From assembly GCA_026770585.1 (NCBI GenBank), contig MU646906.1:193360-211827 (forward strand): DNA of 18,468 nucleotides, in the 5' to 3' direction. The notes beneath the pieces are model-generated. The model had not been told where the DNA came from and did not search any database. It worked only from the letters and a program-made list of their open reading frames with translations. Shown here one piece after another: positions 7,603 through 16,317 of the stretch. The DNA comes from Baffinella frigidus. Lineage: Eukaryota > Cryptophyceae > Cryptomonadales > Baffinellaceae. The first letter of the stretch is position 1. The number at the start of each line of letters is the position of its first letter. Both the position numbers and the translations under genes were made by a program.

Positions 7603-7798
7603 CCACCCTGGATGGAACATTATGGTATTTTCAGCATTCTTAAGTCAACTTCCCTTGGAGAACACGCCACAATGTGGCGTGCCCGTGATGAATGGATCTG
7701 GTACAAAAAGGTCTAATATGTATTTTAGTGGTATAAATCATGTCAACTTTTGCGATAAAGGGTTATTTGGGATTGGCCGCAAGTCCCCTTCAGGGTGG
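7603..7798. repeat. Right arm of a 0.2-kb inverted duplication
   Basis: Complement of 6588-6781 with scattered mismatches and one small gap near 7660, where this arm carries ACACGCCACAATGTGGCGTG, itself a short palindrome. It ends about 700 bp upstream of the PGL start codon. Confidence 0.85.
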
Positions 7799-8504
7799 TG
7801 GCCTGTGCCGGGTCCTCCTCCTCGACCTTTCCGAACTTTGGGGTGCATCAGGTGCCCGTGCTGCCGACTGCAACCCGGGCGAACCCTCCGCGCCTTCCTC
7901 ACGATGGCTGGATGCGCTCACTGATTGCGCTCACTGGGCGCAATCAGCGCCCTAATCAGGTGCTCGTGGTGCAACCCTTCACCCTCATTGCTAGGGCCCC
8001 GTCACCTGTTCCTTCAGTTCCCAAATCTTCGAGAAGCTCCCGACATCCGACCCCCCAAAGGTCATACGCCGGAGCGAGTCCATCTCGAATCGCTGCGACC
8101 TCCGATTCGACTCCGACTGGGCTTCTCAAACGCCGCTGCAGCGCGCCTGCTCGGCGCCTGCGAGCGTTCCGAGAGAGCGCTGGGCCCACCCTGACCAAAC
8201 CTCACTTGTCCCTCTCAACTGACCAGATGCGTGGCGCGGTCCCCCCTCCAGGGACGGATCCGAAGATGGACGCCCTCTGAGAGCGTCCGGTTGTCAACTG
8301 CGGCCAGAGCTGCAGCGAGGGTGAGAGGAGAAGCTTAGAAGCAGTCCCCCAAACTCTCCTCCTATTTTTTCGCACCAAATTCAGTAAGTCAATTTCGCCT
8401 AAAGTCACTGGCGTCTGGTGTGGATCAAATCGGGGCTAGAGAATGAGCTGTTTCCGCAGGGAAAGGCTCGGAATTCGTATCTACATCTCCCCTTGTTTGT
8501 AGCG
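7799..8504. promoter_or_regulatory. Upstream region of PGL; promoter not resolved
   Basis: GC-rich DNA before the first in-frame ATG of PGL. No TATA box is convincing. Overlapping open frames exist on both strands (for example 7795-8280 on +), but none has a recognisable domain and they overlap in several frames. A possible minus-strand first exon at 8006-8092 would make this a divergent promoter; that is a weak inference. Confidence 0.35.
8006..8092 (-). CDS. Weak candidate minus-strand exon
   Basis: On the minus strand, 29 codons lie between a CGCAG and a donor-like ACAG before GTGACG. They include an ATG in good context (GAGATGG) and read RFEMDSLRRMTFGGSDVG, then SFSKIWELKEQ. The amino-acid composition is more gene-like than the other frames here. 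No continuation exon can be joined with confidence and the frame stops five codons past the donor. It may be the start of the gene whose fragments lie at 5330-6113, or chance. Confidence 0.2.
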
Positions 8505-8941
8505 ATGCGGCATAGGGAATTGAGACCCCCTTGGATGCGGTGCTCGCCCCTGCTCCTGGCGCTGGCCGCATGCCTCACGGGCTGCTCTGCCTTCGTCCCA
8601 TCTCCCGCCTCCCTCTTCCCGACGCCTCGAACAACACACCTCCTTCGACGCCAGGCAGGGCATGTCACCATGCAAGAGAGCGGCAGGAGCGTGGCGCTCG
8701 CGGACGGACGGACCTACCGTGTCTTTGGGGACGACGCCGCCGTGGGCGCCCACATCCGTTCCAGGGTGGCCGCCATCGCCCAGGCGGCCATCGAAGAAAG
8801 GGGTGCTTTCTCACTGTCGATCGGCTCTGGGACCACTGTTTCCCCGCTCAAGTCTCTCAAGGAGACGGCGAGCCAGCTCGACTTTTCCAAGGTGCACGTC
8901 TTCTTCGGAAACGAGCGGACCGAGGGCGACACAGCCTTCAA
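8505..8941 (+). CDS. PGL: PGL exon 1: presequence and N-terminal domain
   Basis: The exon encodes MRHRELRPPW, then MRCSPLLLALAACLTGCSA, a classic signal peptide. FVPSPASLFPTPRTTHLLRR follows, an Arg/Ser/Thr-rich transit-peptide-like stretch with an aromatic first residue. The enzyme begins around VALADGRTYRVFGDDAAVG. The exon ends in phase 2 at ACAGCCTTCAA before GTGCTT; spliced to exon 2 it gives FKCYAGALEW without a break. In-frame sequence continues past the donor to a TGA at 8999, but that extension (CFTRPGPHFHTF...) has no family similarity and is intron. Confidence 0.88.
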
Positions 8942-11900
8942 GTGCTTTACCCGCCCGGGCCCCCACTTTCACACCTTTCTGAAAATGGCTAGTGTGTGAG
9001 AGAACTCCAGATCCTTGTAGTACCAAAAAACCCGCAGGTGGTCTTAGAGTGTGGGCATGCTGGTCGTGTGATCAATAAATTCTCTAGATGTAGGATTCTC
9101 AGGAAATGATGGTGGCCAGGTGCTACGCGGGAGCGCTGGAGTGGGTCGAGGCATGCGGCGTCCCGCTTGAGAACGTGCACAAGGTACCCCCTAAACCCTA
9201 GACCCTAAACCCTGAATCCTGAACCCTAAACCCTAAACCCTGGACCCTGAACCCTAAACCCTGAACCCTGAACCTTGAACCCTAAACCCTGAACCCTAAA
9301 CCCTAAACCCTAAGCCGTAAACCCTAAAACCTAAAACCTAAAACCTGAACCCTGAACCCTGAACCCTAAACACTAAACACTAAAATCTAAACCCTAAACC
9401 CTAAACCCTCAACCCTAACCCCTGAACCGTAACACGGAACACACCCTAAACCGGGTAAAAAAACCCGAACCCCAACCCCCGAACCCCAATCCCCCACCCC
9501 CAGCCCCCAAATTAAATTTACCCGGCCTCAATCTCCAATCCCCAATCCCGAATCCCAAAACGTTCAAGGTACCAGGAGGAGAACCCGAGCAGGCCGCCGA
9601 GACGTACGAGGCATTGCTTCGAGGCTTGACGGTCCCGCAGGTCCTAGCCTGCCTCACTCGGGTTGATTGCTAAGTTGACATGCTGGGTGTGCGGTACAAA
9701 TTCGTCAACTTTACGGCGGAAAAGACCCCTGCCTCACCACATCGGTCCGCCCAAATAGACTGATGCAGCACTGGGTCGCCGGTCCTAGCCCTGCCTCACT
9801 CGGGTTGATTGCTAAGTTGACATGCTGGGTGTGCGGTACACATCCGTCAACTTTACAGCGGAAAAGAGCCCGGGTCCACCAAATTGGCGCGCCCGAATAG
9901 ACTGAGACAGAGCATGACGGTCTCGCAGGTCCTGGGCACGTGCGAGTGCTCCTCAGCCTCAGCCTCAGAGGAGACCCAACCCAAAATTTGACAGCCTCAG
10001 CCTCAGAGGAGACCCAACCCAAAAGTTGACACATCGCAGGTCCTCGGCACGTGCGAGCGCTCCTCTTCAGAGGAGACCCAACCCACAAGTTGACAAGCAC
10101 GGTACCACAGGTCCTGGGCACATGCGAGCGCACGGGCCTCCCGGCGTTGGACTTGGTGCTGCTGGGGAGCGGGGCCGACGGGCATTGCGCCAGCCTCTAC
10201 CCCGGAAGCCCGCAGGTCGCCGCCGACTAGCTCTATCCCAGTTCAATTTGGGCTCGTAGATTGAGTGCACCCCCCGAAATTTCACAGGTGGATTTCACCG
10301 GGGGGGGGGTCAAAATTCACCTGTGAAATTTCAGGGGGGGCACTCTATCTACGCGACCAAATTGGACAGGGACAGAGCTAGGACGACCCATAGGACTAGC
10401 TCTGTCTCCGTATATTTGATCGCGGGCGGCCGCGGGCAATCTCGGGGTGTAGCGGCGGGCGCTGGTACGCCGGGCGGCGCAGGGCAACCTCAGGCCGAGT
10501 TTTAAAAATGTGTACCACGATAAGCCATCTAAACACTTTTAGCGCGAACGAGTGTGTGTGAAAAAGGAACTTGTGAGGGCGGCGTAGGGCAACCCACGCC
10601 AGGTCAGAAGTCGAAATTTGAACGTTTTCATTTTACTACACGATCTAGAAGTAAAGTTGATCCTACCCGAGAAACACGTCAAAAGTGTTGGGAATTGGAG
10701 CTGTTTGCCGCCGGGGTTTTAAAAATCTGTACCACGATAAGCCATCTAAACTCTTTGACCGCGAACGAGTGTGTGTGAAAAAGGAACTTATGATCTGGCG
10801 CGGCTCAGGGCGGCGCGGCGGAGCCTATTTGGTCGCACTACACTGCCAGGGCGGAGTTTTTGTATTAGTCAACTCAAGGCAAAATCGATTTTCGAAGCAC
10901 CCATTCTGGGTACCTCGTTTCTAAGTTGACAGAGTTTGTGGTTGAATTGACTTTTACAAAATCTCCGGCCTGGCAGTGCACTAGGTTGGCCAGCCCGGGT
11001 TCTTTTTCACCCCAAAGGTGTCGGATTTTTACCATGAACCCAGGGTGTTAACTTGAGAATTGGCCATCGCCGCCGACAACCCAGAGCAGCCTAGCTCTGT
11101 CTCAGCATCTTCGGGCTCAACAATATTGTGAGACCGGGCTTCTTTTCGCCCCAAAGTTGACGGATGTGTACCACGAACCCAGGGTGTTAACTTGAGAATA
11201 GGGAGGGGATTGTGCGAGTGGCTGTCCGCCCGAAAGTTGACAAGTCAACTTCGTGACAAGTCAACTGCCCAGCTAGCCTCTAAAGCGCTGTGCAGAGAAG
11301 TTGGCCACCGGAAAATGGGAAAATGGAGAAATTGGAGCCATTTCGTCCACTTTTGAGAAACTGTTGGTATTAAATTTCTCAAAAGTTGACAAAATGGCTC
11401 CAATTTCTCGATTTTCCATTAATTCCCGTGGCCAAGTTCTCTGCACAGCGCTCTAGCCACACGGTGGGCTACGAAGGTTTCGTTGGGGCTGGAATTCAGG
11501 GTGTTGCGTGACCAAGTTGCACCAGAAAAATATTAAAGTCAATTGCATCAAGGCAAGTTGACTTTTGATGAAAGGTTCGTAGTCCACCGTGTGGTGGTGG
11601 CGAACGGAAGCCCGCAGGTCCTCACCCTGCCCCAGGGGTTTCATCTCGGACCATACCAGAATCTGTCCTGATGAACAGGCGTAAGATAGCATCATTGGAT
11701 GCCTAAAATAGCGTATACACCCTTACCTTCCGCGTGGGGGGCCTAAGATAGCGGGACAGATTCTGTCTTGGTCCGAAATTAGATTGAGGTGTATTGGATA
11801 CCCGTGAAATCACGAAATCAGAGGAGACCCAACCCAAAATTTGACAGCCTCAGCCTCAGAGGAGACCCAACCCAAAAGTTGACACATCGCAGGTCCTCGG

Positions 11901-14900
11901 CACGCCTCTTGTCGAGTTGACCGATTTTATGCGGGGAACCCTATTTTTCTTTCATTTCCTGGCAACGAAAATTACTACATAAATGCTTTAATATTACTAG
12001 TAAGAACGAATTGTACACGATCTAGCCTGAAAGAGACCGTACGAAACGCTTTTTCTGCAGATCTTTTCTACGGAAAGGCGTGTCGTTGGGCCATGTTGGG
12101 AGAAATCAAAACCTCAAGGGCCTATTGAGCTGATGACGTCGAACCATCACCGTAATGCGGGTGTCTCAGACTCCGAGTGGCCGTCTGGTGTCCCCCGCGG
12201 ACGGTAGGGGCACCCCGAATACAGACGATCAAACGGCCCGAGGCGGGCTCGTCCTGGATAGGTCCTCACACAAGGTCTCTATCTCGATAAAGACACGCAC
12301 CGCGGCGTGTCCCCCACCTCTACCCCGGAAGCCCGCCAAGCACACAGATGGCTCCGGTGGGATTTTCGGGCACTCAGTGCCAGAATTTCCGTTACCTTAT
12401 CCATAGGAACCCCCCTATGGCCCTACGGATTTCCTACCGTAGGGTCCTGGGTCTTATCGCGTAGGGGTTCTCCCTTCGAAGTCCGCTGTGTGGATACCCG
12501 AAATAACCTGTTCTGGGTTGCTGGTGGCCCGCAGGTGTTGCAGAGCCCGGGCGATAGGATGGTGTCTCCCGCGAACGGCTAGGGGGGCGTGACCCTGACC
12601 TCTCCACTTAGCAGCGGCCGAGTTCCTTTTCACCTTGAATGCAAGGTGAAATTCCGGTTAGGTTCCAGGGCAATGGATAAGATTTTAGTACAAATCGTTC
12701 AGATGGACTGTGTCCGTGAAGCCCCCAGTGGCTGCTAAGTGGACCCCGGAAGCTAAGTGGACCCTGGAAGCTTGCCAGCATACCCGAAATAACCTGTTGC
12801 AGGTGGCCCACAGGTTAATCTCCATACAAGTATTAATTAATTGCTTTTGGGCAACGAAAATTACTATACGATTTGCTCATAAAAGTAATAGTAGAGCATT
12901 TGTGTAGTAAATTTCGTTGCGCCAAAAGCAATTAATTAATATGTTTGTGGAGGTTAAGGTGGTGCAGAGTCCGAGCGATCGGATGGTCTTCCCATTGGGC
13001 GGGAAGGGAGGGGTAACCCTGACCCTCTACCCTGAAACCCTGAACGAGACCGCATTGAACTGATGACGTCAAACAATCAACGTGATGCAGGTGTGGAACA
13101 GCCCCGCCGGCAGGCTCGTGAACAGACGCCGAAGCCAGACGGTCGGTCGTGACTGCCTTGCGTGTTCCAAACAATCAACGTGATGCAGGTGGTGCAGAGC
13201 CCGAGCGATCGGATGGTGTCCCCCGCGGACGGCAAGGGCGGGGTCACCCTCACCCTCGACGCCATGCAGTCAGCGCGGCATGTCATCCTCTCCGCCGGGA
13301 AACCCGCGCAGGTTCAACCGTGAAAACCATCGACGGTGTTAGTTTCTGGCCTACAAAAATTACTACACAAACGCTTTACTAGTACTTGTATGGCCCAATC
13401 GTGTAGTAATTTATGGGGGGCGTGAGCCTGGCCCTCGATGCGATGCAGTCTGCCCGGCACGTGATCCTCTCCGCCGGGAAAGCCGCCCAGGTTTAACCGA
13501 GAAAACCATCGACGGTATTGGTTTCTGGCCTACGAAAATTACTGCACGAACGCGTTACTGTTGCGTGTATGACCCAATCGTGTAGTAATTTATGGGGGGG
13601 CGTGACCCCGACCCTCGATGCGATGCAGTCAGCGCGGCATGTCATCCTCTCTGCCGGGAAGCCCTCGCAGGTTTGACCGAGAAACCGAACGCCGGTATTA
13701 GTTTCTGGCCTACGAAAATTATTACACAAACGCGTTACTGTTGCGTGTATGACCCACGTGTGTAGTAATTTAGGGAAATTGAATAATTGGTGGCTCTCAC
13801 GCTCGACGTGACGCAGTCAGAGCGGCATGTCATCCTCTCTGCCGGGAAAGCCTCGCAGGTCCTCCTCTCACCAGCCCTCCCACTAGCCATCCAAACTGGA
13901 CCAAATCGTGCGTCCGGCTTTTTGGATTCCAGGCGGGCTTTTGAGCCCATTAGCCTTGGATTCGAGGCGTGCCAGGCGGAAATCGAGGAAGCTGGCATCG
14001 GGAGTTGGTCCAGTTCGGACTGCTGGTGGCCAGGATTCAGGGTAAACCCTCACGTTCTATGCGATGCAGTCTGCGCGGCATGCCATCCTCTCTGCCGGGA
14101 CAGCCTCGCAGGTTAGTCGCGTCCCCTAATGGATTATATCTCGGATTTTGGCGTGGCGTTGGAGCCATTTCGTACTTTTAGGGTTTAAAAGGCCAGGATG
14201 TGTACCGGAAATGCTTTGGATGGACGCGTTGCGAAATAGAATATGTTAGGTGGCGCGCCCAAGGTCCTAGCTGTGCCTCAGTCGGGTTGACGGACTATTC
14301 ACAAGTTGACATCCTGTGTTCCTGCGTACACATCTGTCAACTTTGGCGCGTCACCAGTCTTATCCCAGAAAACGAGTTCTAAAACTCATTTTCTTAAGTC
14401 AATTCCGTCACAATTTTGTCAACTTATGCGGAGAGTAAAGAATAAGTTGACGAATTTGTAGGGGAAGTGACTTAAGAAAACGAGTTTTAGAACCCGTTTT
14501 CTGAGATAAAGTCTGCGCGGCACGGCATCCTCTCCACCGGGAAGTCCTCACATGTTCACCAGCAATCCGAAACAGCTTATTTCGCGTCTGGGTGCTTCAG
14601 ATATTCATTCCGCAGGACCCTACGGTAGGACACCCCTAGGGGCATAGGGGTTTCCTAGGGGGGGTGAATAGATGGCGGCAAGTCCTGGAAGGTCCTCCTC
14701 CCCCATACAAGGGTACCTCGCGCATAAGAAGCCGCGCCGCCCCTAGGACCACCGTAGAGTCACATATCCCTTAAGTGGCGAGTAGGCGCATACGCCCTAC
14801 GGTAGGGTCCTAGGACCTGCCTAGGACCTCTTGCGGGTCAAATTTGCCAGCTCGCCACTTAAGGGATAGGCCTACTGCAGGGTCCTAGGGGGGTACGTCT

Positions 14901-16317
14901 CCTTATGCGCGGGGTATCCCTGTAGTCGCCTAGGGTTCAGGGTACACAATGTGCAGCGTACACATGACCCCTCTCTGCAGGAGTACCTCGCTCATAAGAA
15001 CCGCCCACCCCCCTAGGATCACCATAGGGCCCTAGGCATAGCCCTACTGTAGGGTCCTAGGGGGACGCACTTTCTTATGAGCGAGGTACCCCTGTAGGTT
15101 CCTGCTCAGACACAGCCTCAGCGATTGACCTGCGTTGGTCACATATGACCCGCTCGCTCTGGAGATACAACCCCGTGTAGGATGACCGGTGGGGATACAA
15201 CCCCGTGTAGGATGACCGGAGTGACTTTACACACGGGGGGGTGTCCCCAGACTCGTCACTTGAGGGATGGCGCACCCTGAATACAGTCGATCTTGCTTTC
15301 AACGTATCCTGGACCGATCCTGAGACTACGAGAAGGCCCGGGTCGGCAAAACGGCGAATCTCAGCCGTATCCCTTAAGTGGCCAACGGGCGAATAATCGC
15401 CCGTGGAAGCCCTAGGCAGGTCGTAGGGCCCTACGGTAGGGCGTATGAGCCTACTGGCCACTTAAGGGATATAAACCCGAAATCGAGAGAAAAAAATGAC
15501 GGCCCGAGGCGGGCTCGTCCTGGACTAGCTCCTCCCTTTGCTCAAAATACAGAGGTTACTCGCGAACCAGGAAACGCACCGCCCCTAGGGTGGTCCTACG
15601 CTCCTAGGCATATCCCTACGGTAGGACCCTAGGGCGGTGCGTGTCCTTACAGGGGTACCTCGCTCGTAAGAAACCGCCCCCCCCCCCAGGACCACCTTAG
15701 GGCCCTAGGCATGGTCCTACTGTAGGGTCCTAGGGGGGGGGGCAGTTTCTTATGTGCGAGGTACCCCTGTACTCGCGAGTAACCTTCAATGGTCGCCACA
15801 TCCATCTCTTCTCAAACTTCTCAACATAAAACCCATTCCTCGTGCAGGCTAGCACAGTCGCAACAGCCCTAGGGGCGCTTTAACCGTAGGAACCCCCCCT
15901 ATGCCCCTACGGATTGCCTACCGTAGGGTCGTACGTCTTATCGCTTAAGGGTTTTTCGAAATCCCTTCGAAGTCCGCTGTGTGGAATGTGTACAGGGGTA
16001 CCTCGCTCATAAGAAACCGTCCCCCCCCCTAGGACCACCATAGGGCCCTAGGCATGGTCCTACTGTAGGGTCCTAGGGGGGGGGCAGTTTCTTATGAGCG
16101 AGGTACCCCTGTACTCGCGAGTGCCCTTCCAAGGTCCCCACATCAATCTCTTCTCTAACTTCTCAAAATAAACCCCTCTTTCCTCGTGCAGGCTAGCATG
16201 GTCGCGACAGCTCTGGGTGCGCCAGGCCACGGGCTTCCCGCAGGCATGATCCTGGCACACGAAGGCACGTCTGTTGAGTGGCTGCTCAGCACGGCGAGTG
16301 CTGCCGAGCTGCCGCGC

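Larger units (their letters stand above)
9641..10110 (+). other. PGL intron 3, 470 nt, composite
   Basis: GT-AG intron flanked by the 8-bp direct repeat CAGGTCCT at both junctions. It contains two copies of a GTCCTAGCC...AAGTTGACA...GTCAACTTT unit, two extra partial copies of the exon 3-exon 4 junction, and AGAGGAGACCCAACCCAAAA repeats. It looks built by successive insertion and tandem duplication. Confidence 0.78.
10216..13188 (+). other. PGL intron 4, 2973 nt, packed with foldback elements
   Basis: Assigned from the donor after GSPQ (10215) to the acceptor CGTGATGCAG (13188). It holds seven or more hairpin elements and partial copies of exon 4 and exon 5. Because other acceptor-like sites precede exon 5-like pieces (12161, 12534, 12959, 13091), the real splicing could use more than one. 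Confidence 0.6.
13312..16191 (+). other. PGL intron 5, 2880 nt
   Basis: From the donor after GKPAQ to the acceptor CTCGTGCAG before GCTAGCATGG. It holds further exon 5 and exon 6 pieces, families A, B and D, and other foldback elements. Copies F, G, H and I offer other CAG/GT donors, so alternative joins to exon 6 are possible. Confidence 0.6.

Noticed and set aside
7795-8280. A 161-residue + strand protein just upstream of PGL
   Set aside because: Proline/serine/arginine-rich with no motif. Other frames on both strands are equally open in this GC-rich stretch, and its start lies at the end of a repeat arm.
8418-8999. A single-exon 193-residue PGL-like gene starting at 8418
   Set aside because: 8418 is GTG, not ATG. 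Family similarity stops at 8941 and resumes in frame at 9120 after a GT-AG intron, so the tail to 8999 is intron.
12155-12406. An 83-residue protein at exon 5-like piece A
   Set aside because: Only the first 17 residues after the acceptor position resemble PGL. The rest runs through unrelated repeat sequence, an exon 4 fragment and a family B element.
13787-14116. A 109-residue protein continuing from exon 5-like copy H
   Set aside because: It reads past a donor-like CAG/GT into a foldback element and then into another exon 5 copy in a different frame. This is not a real continuation.
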